The notes: generated from the sequence alone by a model not told the origin. Shown: positions 1 through 9,621, counted from the first letter of the stretch. The stretch is 64,000 nucleotides of DNA from Comamonas antarctica (GCF_013363755.1 NZ_CP054840.1:1254001-1318000), one strand, 5' to 3'. Numbers and translations are program-made.

Positions 1-418
1 TGCCGGCAAGAGCCGCTTCGTCGGCAGCGAGATCGCCGCCAGCGACCGCCCCGAACTCACCGCCGCGAAGATCATCGTGTCGGGCGGCCGTGCGCTGGGC
101 TCGGCCGAGAAGTTCAACGAAGTGATCACGCCGCTGGCCGACAAGCTCGGCGCCGCGATCGGCGCCTCGCGCGCCGCCGTGGACGCGGGCTACGCCGCCA
201 ACGACCTGCAGGTCGGCCAGACCGGCAAGATCGTCGCGCCGCAGCTGTACGTTGCCGTGGGCATCTCGGGCGCGATCCAGCATCTGGCCGGCATGAAGGA
301 CTCCAAGGTGATCGTGGCGATCAACAAGGACGCCGAAGCGCCGATCTTCAGCGTCGCCGACTACGGCCTCGAAGCCGACCTGTTCACGGCCGTGCCGGAG
401 CTGGTCAACGCGCTCTGA
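1..418 (+). CDS. etfA: electron transfer flavoprotein subunit alpha (C-terminal part)
   Basis: The 5' end of this gene lies outside the window; about 138 C-terminal residues are visible in the frame that starts at base 2. ETF is a soluble FAD/AMP heterodimer that takes electrons from acyl-CoA dehydrogenases and hands them to ETF:ubiquinone oxidoreductase. The visible part carries the family's FAD-binding landmarks: SGGRALGS, then [24 protein letters not shown] and [10 protein letters not shown], ending in the usual DLF..VPEL tail. An acyl-CoA dehydrogenase gene two positions downstream fits the electron-transfer role. etfB is expected just upstream but cannot be seen. Confidence 0.95.
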   Translation, partial: AGKSRFVGSEIAASDRPELTAAKIIVSGGRALGSAEKFNEVITPLADKLGAAIGASRAAVDAGYAANDLQVGQTGKIVAPQLYVAVGISGAIQHLAGMKDSKVIVAINKDAEAPIFSVADYGLEADLFTAVPELVNAL

Positions 419-554
419 GCGCCACATTGGCAAGCCGAGGGGCCAGCCCCTCCGGGCCTGCCCTGCGCGGTCCGCCCCGTCGGGCCGCGCCGCGGCAGGC
501 CCTCCCTATAAGAATATGCAGCGCCCAGCGCGCGTGACAGAGGGAGACAACCGC

Positions 555-1694
555 ATGGATTCAATGATGGCCGCCGGCCGCCGGGCCGCTGTTGCGCTGG
601 CGTGTACCCTGGCCTGCATGGGTGTGCAAGCCCAATGGGTGGTTGGGCAAGTCGCGCCGTTGACCGGCAAGGGCGGCACCCAGGGCCGCGCCTATGCGCA
701 AGGCATGCGCCTGCATTTCGATCAGGTCAACAAGGCCGGCGGTATCCAGGGCCAGCCGGTGCAGCTGGTGGTCGTGGACGATGGCGGGCATCCCGAGAAC
801 ACCGTCGCGCGCACGCGTGAACTGCTGGCCAAGTCCAAGCCGGTGGTGCTTGCCGGTTTCATGGGCAACGGCAATCTCGCCGCGCTGCTGGGCAGCGGCC
901 TGCTGGAGCAGGAGCGCATCAGCCTGGTGGGCTACCAGGGCAATGACACCGAGGTCGCGCGCGCGCCGCAGGTCTTCAGCACCCGCGCGGGCCTGCAAGA
1001 CGAGATGGCCAAGATCGCAAGCCATCTGGCCATGGTCGGCATCACGCGCCTGGCGCTGGTGATCGAGCAGCGTGCGGACAGCGATGCCGTGCTGCAGCTG
1101 GCCCAGACCACGGCGACGCCGGCGGGGGCCAAGCTGGTGGCGCAACTCACGCTCAGGAACGGGCGCAGCCAGGTGCTCGAAGTGGTCGAGCAACTGCGCA
1201 AGACCGACCCCGCGCCCCAGGCCATCCTGCTGGTGGCTTCGAGCCCCGCCACCGCGGCCTTTGTCGAAGCCTACCGCATGGAATCGGGCACGGCGCAGAT
1301 CTATGCCACGTCCGATTCCGACATCGAGCAGCTGGCCACGCGCCTGCCGACCGAGCTGATGAGCGGCCTGTCGATCGCGCAGGTGGTGCCCAGCCCCTAC
1401 CGCGTATCGATGCGCCTGAACAAGGAATTTCGCGACGCGCTCGCGGCCCAGCCCAAATCCGCGGAGATGACTGCCAGCTACGCGATGATGGAAGGCTACG
1501 TCAATGCCAAGGTGGTGGCCGAGGCGCTGCGCCGGGCCCAGCCCGTGAACCGCGAGAAGATCGCCGCCAGCCTGCGCAATTTCAATGCCCAGGACCTGGG
1601 CGGCTACTGGGTCACGTTCAAGCCCGGGTCGCAGTTCGGCTCGCGTTTCGTCGACCTGTCCATCGTCAGCGCCTCGGGGCGCATCAGCTATTAG
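555..1694 (+). CDS. ABC transporter substrate-binding protein, branched-chain amino acid (Peripla_BP_6) type
   Basis: A 379-residue periplasmic ligand-binding protein of the LivJ/LivK fold. The start at 555 is preferred over an in-frame ATG at 516 because GAGGGAGAC lies just before it and the protein then opens with a normal signal peptide (hydrophobic segment about residues 11-28, cleavage after VQAQ). The family landmarks follow: a GQVAPLTGKGG start of the mature domain, G..AQGMRLHFDQVNKAGGI near residue 50, and VVVDDGGHPENT. The ligand cannot be read from sequence. No permease or ATPase genes lie beside it, so it is an orphan receptor that must share a transporter encoded elsewhere or act as a sensor. 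Confidence 0.85.
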   Translation: MDSMMAAGRRAAVALACTLACMGVQAQWVVGQVAPLTGKGGTQGRAYAQGMRLHFDQVNKAGGIQGQPVQLVVVDDGGHPENTVARTRELLAKSKPVVLAGFMGNGNLAALLGSGLLEQERISLVGYQGNDTEVARAPQVFSTRAGLQDEMAKIASHLAMVGITRLALVIEQRADSDAVLQLAQTTATPAGAKLVAQLTLRNGRSQVLEVVEQLRKTDPAPQAILLVASSPATAAFVEAYRMESGTAQIYATSDSDIEQLATRLPTELMSGLSIAQVVPSPYRVSMRLNKEFRDALAAQPKSAEMTASYAMMEGYVNAKVVAEALRRAQPVNREKIAASLRNFNAQDLGGYWVTFKPGSQFGSRFVDLSIVSASGRISY

Positions 1695-1720
1695 GCGCCG
1701 CGCCATTCAAAGGAAATTCC

Positions 1721-3538
1721 ATGAGCTATGTAGCACCTCTCCAAGACATGTTGTTCAACATGGAGCACCTGGCCGGGCTTGACCAGGTCGCGCAATTGCC
1801 GGGTTTCGAGGAGGCCGGACTCGACACTGCGCAGGCCGTGCTCGAGGAATGCGCGCGCTTCACGCAGGGCGTGGTGGCGCCACTGAACCGCCCCGCCGAC
1901 ATTGCGCCATCAAGCTGGAAAGACGGTGTCGTCACCACCAGCGACGGCTTCAAGCAGGCATTCCGCCAGTACGCCGAAGGCGGCTGGCAGGGCCTGCAGC
2001 ATCCCGCCGATTTCGGCGGCCAGGGCTTGCCCAAGACCATTGGCGCGGCCTGCGTGGAAATGCTCAATGCGGCCAACCTGAGCTTTGCGCTGTGCCCGTT
2101 GCTGACCGATGGCGCGATCGAGGCCCTGCTCACCGCGGGCAGCGAGGAACTCAAGGCCGCTTACCTCGAAAAGCTCGTGACCGGCCAGTGGACCGGCACC
2201 ATGAACCTGACCGAGCCCCAGGCCGGTTCCGACCTGGCGCTGGTGCGCACGCGTGCCGAACCCCTGGGCGACGGCAGCTACAAGGTGTTCGGCACCAAGA
2301 TCTTCATCACCTACGGTGAGCACGACATGGCCGAGAACATCGTGCACCTGGTGCTGGCGCGCGTGCAGGGCGCGCCCGAGGGCGTCAAGGGCATCAGCCT
2401 GTTTGTCGTGCCCAAGTTCCTGGTGGAGGGCGGCGGCCTGGGCGCGCGCAACGATGTGCAGTGCGTCTCCATCGAGCACAAGCTGGGCATCAAGGCCTCG
2501 CCCACGGCCGTGCTGCAGTTCGGCGACGGCCTGGCAGGCAGCGTCGCCGACGGCGCGGGCGCGGGTGCGCGTGGTTTCCTCGTGGGCGAGGAGAACCGCG
2601 GCCTCGAATACATGTTCATCATGATGAACGCCGCGCGCTACGCGGTGGGGGTGCAGGGCATCGCGATTGCCGACCGCGCCTACCAGCAGGCCGCGGCGTT
2701 TGCCAAGGAGCGCGTGCAGAGCCGCCCGGTCGATGGCAGCGTGAAGGCCAGCGCGACGATCATCCACCACCCCGATGTGCGCCGAATGCTGATGCTGATG
2801 CGCGCCACGACCGAGGGCTGCCGCGCGCTGGCGACCACGGCCGCGGCGTCGTACGACCTGGCCCATCACCACCCCGATGCCGCCCAGCGCGCACACCACG
2901 CCGCGCTCTACGAATTCATGGTGCCGCTGGTCAAGGGCTACAGCACCGAGATGGCCCAGGAAGTCACGGGCCTGGGCGTGCAGGTGCATGGCGGCATGGG
3001 CTTCATCGAGGAGACCGGCGCGGCCCAGCACTACCGCGACGCCAAGATCCTGCCGATCTACGAGGGCACGACCGCCATCCAGGCCAACGATTTCGTCGGC
3101 CGCAAGACCCTGCGCGACGGCGGCCAGGTGGCCCGCGGCTTTGCCGCGCAGATCGCCGAAACCGAGGCACAGCTGCAATCCTGCGGCACGCCCGCCGCGC
3201 AGTCGGTGGCACGCCAGCTGCGCGCCGCGCGCCTGGCGTTCCTCGAAGTCGTCGATTTCATGCTGGCCAACGCCAAGGCGCAGCCCAACGCCGCGTACGC
3301 GGGCAGCGTGCCGTATCTGATGCTTGCCGGCAATCTGTTCGCGGGCTGGCAGCTGGCGCGTGCGCTGTGGGTGGCCGAGCAGCTGCTGCCTGCGGGACAG
3401 GACCCGCGTTTCCTGCGCGCGAAGATCGCCACGGCACAGTTCTATGCCGAGCATGTGCTGGTCAGGACCGCCGCGCTGCGCGACGGCATCGTCCAGGGCG
3501 CGGACAGCGTCATGGCACTGAACATCGACGATTTCTAA
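1721..3538 (+). CDS. acyl-CoA dehydrogenase, long DmdC-like form
   Basis: An FAD-dependent acyl-CoA dehydrogenase of 605 residues that oxidises an acyl-CoA to the enoyl-CoA and passes electrons to ETF. The flavin and substrate signature TEPQAGSD is at residues 164-171, and the catalytic-base motif YEGTTAIQ begins near residue 447, so Glu448 is the predicted catalytic residue. The protein is about 200 residues longer than short or medium-chain enzymes. The extra C-terminal helical domain is the arrangement seen in methylmercaptopropionyl-CoA dehydrogenase (DmdC) and AidB-like relatives. The substrate is unknown. It lies 16 bp upstream of the nitronate monooxygenase gene, probably in one transcript. 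Confidence 0.9.
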   Translation: MSYVAPLQDMLFNMEHLAGLDQVAQLPGFEEAGLDTAQAVLEECARFTQGVVAPLNRPADIAPSSWKDGVVTTSDGFKQAFRQYAEGGWQGLQHPADFGGQGLPKTIGAACVEMLNAANLSFALCPLLTDGAIEALLTAGSEELKAAYLEKLVTGQWTGTMNLTEPQAGSDLALVRTRAEPLGDGSYKVFGTKIFITYGEHDMAENIVHLVLARVQGAPEGVKGISLFVVPKFLVEGGGLGARNDVQCVSIEHKLGIKASPTAVLQFGDGLAGSVADGAGAGARGFLVGEENRGLEYMFIMMNAARYAVGVQGIAIADRAYQQAAAFAKERVQSRPVDGSVKASATIIHHPDVRRMLMLMRATTEGCRALATTAAASYDLAHHHPDAAQRAHHAALYEFMVPLVKGYSTEMAQEVTGLGVQVHGGMGFIEETGAAQHYRDAKILPIYEGTTAIQANDFVGRKTLRDGGQVARGFAAQIAETEAQLQSCGTPAAQSVARQLRAARLAFLEVVDFMLANAKAQPNAAYAGSVPYLMLAGNLFAGWQLARALWVAEQLLPAGQDPRFLRAKIATAQFYAEHVLVRTAALRDGIVQGADSVMALNIDDF

Positions 3539-3554
3539 AGTACAGGAGACAAGC

Positions 3555-4511
3555 ATGTCGCGACTTCCCCAGGCACTCCAGGGCCTGACCCTGCCGGTCA
3601 TTGCCTCGCCGCTGTTCATCATCAGCAACCCGCAGATGGTGATTGCCCAGTGCCAGGCCGGCATCGTCGGCTCGATGCCCGCGCTCAATGCGCGGCCTGC
3701 GGCGCAGCTCGAGGACTGGCTGGCCGAGATCACCGAAACGCTCGATGCCTACAACCGCGCCAACCCCGAGCGCCCGGCGGCGCCGTTTGCGATCAACCAG
3801 ATCGTGCACAAGAGCAACGACCGGCTCGAGCACGACATGGAAGTCTGCGCGCGCTTTCGCGTGCCCATCGTGATCACCTCGCTGGGCGCGCGCGAGGATG
3901 TGAACCAGGCGGTGCATGCCTGGGGCGGCGTGGTGCTGCATGACATCATCAACAACAAGTTCGCGCACAAGGCCGTGGAAAAGGGCGCCGACGGCCTGGT
4001 GGCCGTGGCCGCGGGCGCGGGCGGCCATGCGGGCGGCAAGAGCCCGTTTGCGTTGATCCAGGAAATCCGCCAGTGGTTCGACGGCCCGCTGGCACTGTCC
4101 GGTGCGATTGCATCCGGCGGCGCGGTGCTCGCGGCGCAAGCCATGGGCGCCGACTTCGGCTACATCGGCTCGGCCTTCATCGCCACGCACGAGGCACGCG
4201 CCAGCGATGCCTACAAGCAGGCCATCGTCGACGGCAACTCCGACGACATCGTCTACAGCAACCTGTTCACCGGCGTGCATGGCAACTACCTCGCGCCCTC
4301 GATCCGCGCGGCCGGCCTGGACCCGGAAAACCTGCCCGAGTCCGACCCGAGCAAAATGAACTTCGGCGGCGGCGCGACCAAGGCCTGGAAGGACATCTGG
4401 GGCTGCGGCCAGGGCATCGGCAGCATCGATGCCGTGACCAGCGTGGCTGAGCGCGTGGCCCAACTGCGCCGCGAGTACCAGGCGGCGCGCGAGCGCCTGG
4501 CGCTGGGCTGA
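3555..4511 (+). CDS. nitronate monooxygenase family flavoprotein
   Basis: A 318-residue FMN-dependent TIM-barrel enzyme of the 2-nitropropane dioxygenase/nitronate monooxygenase family, which oxidises alkyl nitronates to carbonyl compounds and nitrite. The N-terminal PVIASPLFIISNP stretch and the GGHAGGKSP motif fit the family, and His158 is the likely catalytic base. Later come the flavin-phosphate loops ALSGAIASGGAV and ADFGYIGSAFIAT. An AGGAGAC ribosome site precedes the ATG. It follows the acyl-CoA dehydrogenase closely, and this pair is common in beta- and gammaproteobacteria. The stop codon abuts the stop of the convergent regulator gene with no spacer. Confidence 0.88.
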   Translation: MSRLPQALQGLTLPVIASPLFIISNPQMVIAQCQAGIVGSMPALNARPAAQLEDWLAEITETLDAYNRANPERPAAPFAINQIVHKSNDRLEHDMEVCARFRVPIVITSLGAREDVNQAVHAWGGVVLHDIINNKFAHKAVEKGADGLVAVAAGAGGHAGGKSPFALIQEIRQWFDGPLALSGAIASGGAVLAAQAMGADFGYIGSAFIATHEARASDAYKQAIVDGNSDDIVYSNLFTGVHGNYLAPSIRAAGLDPENLPESDPSKMNFGGGATKAWKDIWGCGQGIGSIDAVTSVAERVAQLRREYQAARERLALG

Positions 4512-5102
4512 TCAGGGCGCGGCCGGCGGCAGGCCGCGAGCGGCCGGGCTCTTGCCGGTCAAGCGGTCCTTGAATTCCAGCACGCGCGTGACGGCTGCGC
4601 CCATGCCCATCAGCTGCTTGGCGGTGTCGGGCGACAGGCGCTGGATCTCGTCGAACCAGGTCATGAGCCGGTCGATGAGTTCATGCATGTCGCGCATGCG
4701 CTCCTGGGCATAGCGCTCCTCCTCGGTGTCGACCTCCTCGAGAAGCGCGGCGCGCAGCATCGACTGCGTCGGCTCGATCTCGCGGCGCCGGCGCTCTTCG
4801 GCCAGCAGCCGGAAGATTTCCCACACATCCTGCGGCGCGTCGAAGTACTCGCGCCGGTCGCCGGGGTGGTGGCGCAGATGCACCAGGCGCCACGACTGCA
4901 ACTCCTTGAGTCCCATGCTCACGTTCGAGCGCGAAAACGCCAGCGCCTCGGCAATCTGGTCGGCATTGAGCGCCACCGGGGACAGGAACAGCAGCGCATA
5001 GATCTGGCCCACGGTCCGGTTGATGCCCCATCGGCTGCCCATCTCGCCAAAGTGCGAAATGAATTGGCGGTTGAGTTCAGGAAGAGGAGTGCTTTGCGTC
5101 AT
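4512..5102 (-). CDS. GbsR/MarR-family transcriptional regulator
   Basis: A small winged-helix DNA-binding protein of 196 residues. The N-terminal half reads GSRWGINRTVGQIYALLFLS, followed by ADQIAEALAFSRSNVSMGLKEL, a helix-turn-helix typical of the GbsR branch of MarR-like repressors. The second half is predicted helical and charged, as expected for a dimerisation region. An alternative ATG nine bases upstream (5111) is equally possible; AAAGGGACA lies close before it, and the reading frame stays open further upstream. It diverges from the acyltransferase gene. The target and effector are unknown, and the acyltransferase is the nearest candidate target. Confidence 0.8.
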   Translation of the reverse strand: MTQSTPLPELNRQFISHFGEMGSRWGINRTVGQIYALLFLSPVALNADQIAEALAFSRSNVSMGLKELQSWRLVHLRHHPGDRREYFDAPQDVWEIFRLLAEERRRREIEPTQSMLRAALLEEVDTEEERYAQERMRDMHELIDRLMTWFDEIQRLSPDTAKQLMGMGAAVTRVLEFKDRLTGKSPAARGLPPAAP

Positions 5103-5343
5103 ACCCGGCATTGTCCCTTTGTTGATGGGCTTTTCAGAAGCTACTGAAAGGGCCGAAGAACCAAGTAGGGTCATTGGCGTTTTCGCCCCGCGCCTGCGCG
5201 ACAAGCGGCAATCGCCGGAAAGGCGCAAAATAGCAGCTTCAGGCCCTGGCGCCTGTTCATCCGGCGACATGCCGCGTGGACAGACCCCAGGCCTTTGTTC
5301 ATTCGCCACGCGCCTGACGCTCCGTTCCGCGATCTTCCTGCCC

Positions 5344-6474
5344 ATGTCTTCCTCATCTCCCGCGGCGCGCAATGCCGCCATCGACTGCACCAAGGGCCTG
5401 GCCTGCGCCGCCATCGTCTGGCACCACCTGGCGTTCTACGGCCCCATGGCGGATGTGGTGGAGCCGCTGCTGCCGGCGCTGATGGAGTGGCTGGACCAGT
5501 ATGCGCGCATGGCCGTGCAGCTGTTCCTGGTGCTGGGCGGCTATCTGGCCGCGGCCAGCCTGGCGCCCACGGGCCTGGCGCGCCACAGCGCCGCGCTGCC
5601 GCAGATCGCGCGCCGCTTCGTGCGGTTGGTCGTGCCGCTGGCCGTGGCCCTGGTGCTGGCGGTGCTGGTGACGGCGCTGGTGCGGCCGTGGTTCGACCAT
5701 TCCTCGCTGTCAGGCGCGCCCACGCTGTTCCAGTTGCTGGCGCACGCGCTGCTGCTGCAGGGCATCGTCGGCGAGGAGTCGCTGTCGGCAGGCGTCTGGT
5801 ATGTGTCGATCGACTTCCAGCTGTTTGCGCTGACGGCGCTGCTGTTTGCCGCGGGCCGCTGGTTTGGCGCGCCCCGCGAACACGCACCCGGCACCCGGCC
5901 CACGGCCGGCCAGGCCGTGGTCGTGCTGCTGGCCGCGGCGTCGCTGTGGGGCTTCAACCGCGATGCCGATTTCGACAACTGGGCGGTCTATTTCTTTGGC
6001 GCCTACGGGCTTGGCATGATGGCCTTCTGGGCCGTTCGCTCGCCACGGCCCTGGGCCTGGAGCACGCTGATGGCGCTGCTGGTCGGCGTGGCGCTGTGGC
6101 TGGAATGGCGCGACCGCATTGCGCTGGCTGGCGCGACGGCGCTGGCATTGGTGCTCGTGATGAGCAGCCCGAAACTTCTTTCCTGGCAAGGCCCGAAGCG
6201 ACTGCAGCAACTGGGTCAGATGTCGTATTCGGTGTTCCTGGTGCACTTTCCGGTGTGCCTGCTGGTCAATGCCGTCGTGACCTGGTTCTGGCCCGATTCG
6301 CTGGCCATCAATCTGGTCGGCCTGTGGGCGGCCTTCGCGCTGTCGCTGGCCGCCGGCCGGCTGCTGTATCAGCGCGTGGAGCGCCACATGCCCAGTTGGC
6401 AGGACGTGCTGCGCTGGCAGGCGAGCCTGGTGGGCACCGGCATGCTCATGACCTGGGTCACGGCCTGGATGTAA
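5344..6474 (+). CDS. acyltransferase-3 family integral membrane protein
   Basis: A 376-residue polytopic membrane protein with about ten hydrophobic segments. The opening NAAIDCTKGLACAAIVWHHL, with the catalytic-type histidine in WHH, and the QLFLVLGGYLAA segment near residue 60 match the acyltransferase-3 (OafA/NodX/OatA) family. Members move acyl groups, often acetyl, onto cell-envelope sugars. The start at 5344 is chosen because homologous sequence begins there; the upstream in-frame extension overlaps the divergent regulator and looks like antisense coding. No glycan biosynthesis genes are nearby, so the acceptor is unknown. Confidence 0.8.
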   Translation: MSSSSPAARNAAIDCTKGLACAAIVWHHLAFYGPMADVVEPLLPALMEWLDQYARMAVQLFLVLGGYLAAASLAPTGLARHSAALPQIARRFVRLVVPLAVALVLAVLVTALVRPWFDHSSLSGAPTLFQLLAHALLLQGIVGEESLSAGVWYVSIDFQLFALTALLFAAGRWFGAPREHAPGTRPTAGQAVVVLLAAASLWGFNRDADFDNWAVYFFGAYGLGMMAFWAVRSPRPWAWSTLMALLVGVALWLEWRDRIALAGATALALVLVMSSPKLLSWQGPKRLQQLGQMSYSVFLVHFPVCLLVNAVVTWFWPDSLAINLVGLWAAFALSLAAGRLLYQRVERHMPSWQDVLRWQASLVGTGMLMTWVTAWM

Positions 6475-6480
6475 ATCAGG

Positions 6481-6620
6481 CCCCCCCGTTCGCCCACTGC
6501 GTGTGGCTCTCTGGCCCCCAAGGGGGCGCGTTTTGCCTTGGGGCGGCCCGGCGGCAAAACCAGTCCCCCACGTTCGCCCACTGCGTGTGGCTCGCGCTGG
6601 GGGGCGTAGCCCCCCAGATG
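6481..6620. repeat. tandem intergenic repeat, 84-bp period
   Basis: The 23-bp block CGTTCGCCCACTGCGTGTGG plus CTC occurs twice, at 6487-6509 and 6571-6593. Each copy is followed by short G/C-rich inverted pieces such as CCCCCAAGGGGG and GGGGGGCGTAGCCCCCC. It fills the gap between the acyltransferase and rnk genes and is non-coding. Similar repeats are scattered between genes in Comamonadaceae genomes. The inverted arms may act as a weak transcript end for the two convergent genes. Confidence 0.8.
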
Positions 6621-6640
6621 CCTCTTGCCTTGGTGCGCGT

Positions 6641-7054
6641 TTAGCGGTGCAGATCGCCCGCGCTTTCCGGCTGGTAGATGATTCCGGTGACGCGCACCGT
6701 CATGGTCTTGCCGCCCGGGCCGGGCCAGGCCAGCTCATCGCCCACGGACAGGCCCAGCAGCGCGCTGCCCACGGGCGCGAAGATCGACACGCGGTCGGCG
6801 CTGCCGTCGATGTCGCGCGGGTAGACCAGGGTCAGCTGGCATTGCTGGTGCGACTCAAGGATCTCGAACTGCACGGTGGAATTCATGGTCACGACATTGG
6901 CCGGCATCTGCGCCGGCTCGACCACATCGGCGCGATCGAGTTCGGCCTGGAGATCGGCCTTGCCCGGGAATGCCGACGCCGGCACCACCGCCAGCAGGGC
7001 TTCGATGCGATCAAGGTCGAGGGACGAGAGGGTGATCTGCGGCTTGCGCGACAT
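6641..7054 (-). CDS. rnk: nucleoside diphosphate kinase regulator, GreA/GreB-type C-terminal domain
   Basis: A 137-residue protein of the Rnk family. Rnk binds RNA polymerase through a GreA-like C-terminal domain but lacks the long anti-pause coiled coil of GreA. The short N-terminal helical pair (LSSLDLDRIEALL, then ADLQAELDRAD) and the C-terminal FKBP-like region with VTMNSTVQFE, TLVYPRDID and ISIFAPVGSALLGL-type strands fit the family and its length. It stands alone between two unrelated genes. The name comes from altered nucleoside diphosphate kinase levels in the first-studied mutants; a direct effect on polymerase is the better supported role. Confidence 0.88.
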   Translation of the reverse strand: MSRKPQITLSSLDLDRIEALLAVVPASAFPGKADLQAELDRADVVEPAQMPANVVTMNSTVQFEILESHQQCQLTLVYPRDIDGSADRVSIFAPVGSALLGLSVGDELAWPGPGGKTMTVRVTGIIYQPESAGDLHR

Positions 7055-7134
7055 GGTTATCTTTCTGAAGTCGAACGCTCCACTTTAGGCGAGCGCGGGT
7101 ATCGCACTGTTTTGGTGCGATACCCGCTGTTGCG

Positions 7135-7998
7135 TCAGCCGTTCAGCTGGCTCGCATGGTGGCGCAGATGGTCGTCGATGAAGGTCTGGATGAAGTAGTA
7201 GCCATGGTCATAGCCGGGCTGGCGGCGCAGCGTCAGCGGCTGGCCCGCGCCGGCGCAGGCGGCTTCGAAGGCTTCGGGCAGCAGTTGCTTTTCCATCAGG
7301 AACTTGTCGGCCAGGCCCTGGTCGATGAGGATGCCCGCGGGGTAGGGCGCGGCCTTCTGTGCCTTCATCAGTTCCGTCGCATCGTGCGCTGCCCAGGCGG
7401 ACCGGTCCTCGCCCAGGTAGCCGCTGAAGGCCTTGCGGCCCCAGGCGCACTCGCTGGGATTGGCAATTGGCGCAAAGGCCGAAACACTCTTGAACGTTCC
7501 CGGATGGCGCAGGGCCAGCGTCAGCGCGCCATGGCCGCCCATCGAGTGGCCGAAGATGCCCACCCGTTCGAGGTCGATGGGCAGCTTGCGGCCGACCAGC
7601 GGCAGCAGCTCCTCGATCAGATAGCTTTCCATGCGCCAGTGCAGGCCCCAGGGCCGGGTCGTGGCGTCGAGGTAGAAGCCTGCGCCCACGCCGAAGTCCC
7701 AGCTGTCCGCTTCGCCGGGCAGGTTGGCGCCGCGCGGGCTGGTGTCGGGTGCGATCAGCGCCACGCCCAGTTCGGCAGCCAGGCGCTGGGCGCCGGCCTT
7801 GGTCATGAAGGTTTCCTCGGTACAGGTCAGGCCGGCCAGATAGACCAGCGCCGGCACCTTTTCGCCGGCCACGGCCCGCGGCGGCAGATAGACCGAGAAC
7901 TTCATCGGCAGGCCGATCTCGTTCGAGGCGTGGCGGTAAAAGCGCTGGGCGCCACCAAAGGCGGCATGGGCGCTGAGCAATTCGAGGGTGTCGGACAT
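7135..7998 (-). CDS. fghA: S-formylglutathione hydrolase
   Basis: A cytoplasmic serine esterase of 287 residues that hydrolyses S-formylglutathione to formate and glutathione, the last step of glutathione-dependent formaldehyde removal. The nucleophile elbow GHSMGG places the catalytic serine at residue 152. The acid is in IDQGLADKF (Asp226 or Asp231) and the histidine in GYDHGYY (His265). LTCTEETFMTKAGAQR near residue 57 is a strong family signature. The start at 7998 gives the normal family length and has GGAG 11 bases upstream. The partner dehydrogenase gene is not next to it. Confidence 0.93.
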   Translation of the reverse strand: MSDTLELLSAHAAFGGAQRFYRHASNEIGLPMKFSVYLPPRAVAGEKVPALVYLAGLTCTEETFMTKAGAQRLAAELGVALIAPDTSPRGANLPGEADSWDFGVGAGFYLDATTRPWGLHWRMESYLIEELLPLVGRKLPIDLERVGIFGHSMGGHGALTLALRHPGTFKSVSAFAPIANPSECAWGRKAFSGYLGEDRSAWAAHDATELMKAQKAAPYPAGILIDQGLADKFLMEKQLLPEAFEAACAGAGQPLTLRRQPGYDHGYYFIQTFIDDHLRHHASQLNG

Positions 7999-8079
7999 GC
8001 GGGGAGTTTCTCCAGAAAAATACGGCACGTGCAGTGTGACACGGGTAGCAAGCGTGGCCATGGCTTCAGGCACGCAGAT

Positions 8080-8107
8080 GCCGTTCGTCCTGAGCCTGTC
8101 GAAGGGC
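8080..8107. repeat. REP-like dispersed element, single copy
   Basis: The core CCGTTCGTCCTGAGCCTGTC followed by GAAGGG sits between the fghA and gltA genes. It is the same family as the tandem copies at 32589-32680, which read on the opposite strand CCGTTCGCCCTGAGCTTGAC followed by GAAGGG. This kind of short element is dispersed between genes in many Comamonadaceae and other proteobacteria. Confidence 0.7.
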
Positions 8108-8224
8108 ATTTTCAGGGCGGGCCGCACAAAACCCCTGCTACAGCATGAGGGCTTCGGCGTTCATTCTTCCCAGGGGAAGGCGACCGTTGTCGCACCTGAT
8201 CCACCCGACCCGAACGCCAGAGGC

Positions 8225-8259
8225 AAAAAAGCCCGCAGGGCCAAGGCATCTGCGGGCTT
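8225..8259 (-). terminator. Rho-independent terminator after gltA
   Basis: On the minus strand an AAGCCCGCAG/CTGCGGGCTT stem with an 11-base loop is followed by six T residues. It lies about 28 bases past the gltA stop and should end the sdhCDAB-sdhE-gltA transcript. Confidence 0.88.
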
Positions 8260-8286
8260 GTGTTCCAGCGGCCGGGGCCGCGAGGA

Positions 8287-9603
8287 TTAACGCTGGGCGA
8301 TAGGCTTGACGCTGCGCTCGGTCGAACCGGTGAACAGCTGGCGGGGACGGCCGATCTTGTACTCGGGGTCACCCATCTGCTCGTTGAGCTGGGCGATCCA
8401 GCCGACGGTGCGGGCCAGGGCGAAAATGCCCGTGAAGATGTTGACGGGAATGCCCATGGCGCGCTGCACGATGCCGGAGTAGAAGTCGACGTTCGGGTAG
8501 AGCTTGCGCTGCACGAAGTAGTCGTCTTCCAGGGCGATCTTCTCGACGGCCTTGGCCAGCGCGAACAGCGGGTCGTTTTCCAGGCCCAGTTCGGCCAGCA
8601 CTTCATTGCAGGTTTCCTGCATCAGCGTGGCACGCGGGTCGTAGTTCTTGTACACGCGGTGGCCGAAGCCCATCAGCTTGACGCCGGACGACTTGTCCTT
8701 GACCTGTTCCATGAACTGACCGACCTTGGCGATGCCGCCGTTGGCCTGGATCTGTTCCAGCATGTTCAGGCAGGCTTCGTTGGCGCCGCCGTGGGCAGGG
8801 CCCCAGAGGCAGGCCACGCCGGCCGAGATCGCGGCAAACGGGTTCGTGCCCGACGAGCCGCACAGGCGCACGGTCGAGGTCGAAGCGTTCTGCTCGTGGT
8901 CTGCGTGCAGGATGAAGATGCGGTCCAGAGCGCGTTCGAGCACGGGGTTGACCTGGTATTCCTCGCAGGGGTTGCCGAACATCATGCGCAGGAAGTTGCC
9001 GGCGTACGACAGGTCGTTCTTCGGGTACATGTAGGGCTGGCCCACACCGTACTTGTATGCCATCGACACCAGGGTCGGCATCTTGGCGATCAGGCGGATG
9101 GCGGCAATCTCGCGGTGCTCGGGATTGTTGATGTCCGTGCTGTCATGGTAGAAGGCCGACATGCCGCCGACCAGGCCCGTCAGGACGGCCATGGGGTGGG
9201 CATCGCGGCGGAAGCCACGCAGGAAGAACTGCATCTGCTCGTTGACCATGGTGTGCTTGGTCACGCGCTCGACGAAGTCGGCCTTTTCGCTTTCGTTGGG
9301 CAGCTCTCCGTACAGCAGCAGGTAGCAGGTCTCGAGGTAGTCGCAGTTCTTGGCGAGCTGCTCGATGGGGTAGCCGCGGTACAGCAGCTGGCCCTTGTCG
9401 CCGTCGATATAGGTGATTGCCGACTGGCAGGCCGCCGTCGAGAGGAAGCCGGGGTCATACGTGAACATGCCCGTCTGACCGTACAACTTGCGAATATCAA
9501 TCACGTCAGGGCCAATACTGCCCTGGTACACGGGCAGTTCAACGCTGGGGCTGCCATTGGTGAACGACAGCGTTGCTTTGTTATCGGCGAGTTTCATTTC
9601 CAA
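8287..9603 (-). CDS. gltA: citrate synthase, type II
   Basis: Condenses acetyl-CoA and oxaloacetate to citrate at the entry of the TCA cycle. The 438 residues and overall sequence match the hexameric, NADH-sensitive gram-negative type. Visible landmarks are [20 protein letters not shown], the substrate histidine region [12 protein letters not shown], and the catalytic [15 protein letters not shown] segment. It is the last gene of the leftward succinate dehydrogenase operon, 18 bp after sdhE, so the cell makes citrate synthase and complex II from one mRNA. This order is common in betaproteobacteria. Confidence 0.97.
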   Translation of the reverse strand: MEMKLADNKATLSFTNGSPSVELPVYQGSIGPDVIDIRKLYGQTGMFTYDPGFLSTAACQSAITYIDGDKGQLLYRGYPIEQLAKNCDYLETCYLLLYGELPNESEKADFVERVTKHTMVNEQMQFFLRGFRRDAHPMAVLTGLVGGMSAFYHDSTDINNPEHREIAAIRLIAKMPTLVSMAYKYGVGQPYMYPKNDLSYAGNFLRMMFGNPCEEYQVNPVLERALDRIFILHADHEQNASTSTVRLCGSSGTNPFAAISAGVACLWGPAHGGANEACLNMLEQIQANGGIAKVGQFMEQVKDKSSGVKLMGFGHRVYKNYDPRATLMQETCNEVLAELGLENDPLFALAKAVEKIALEDDYFVQRKLYPNVDFYSGIVQRAMGIPVNIFTGIFALARTVGWIAQLNEQMGDPEYKIGRPRQLFTGSTERSVKPIAQR

Positions 9604-9621
9604 CTTCCTTCTCTAGTTTGC

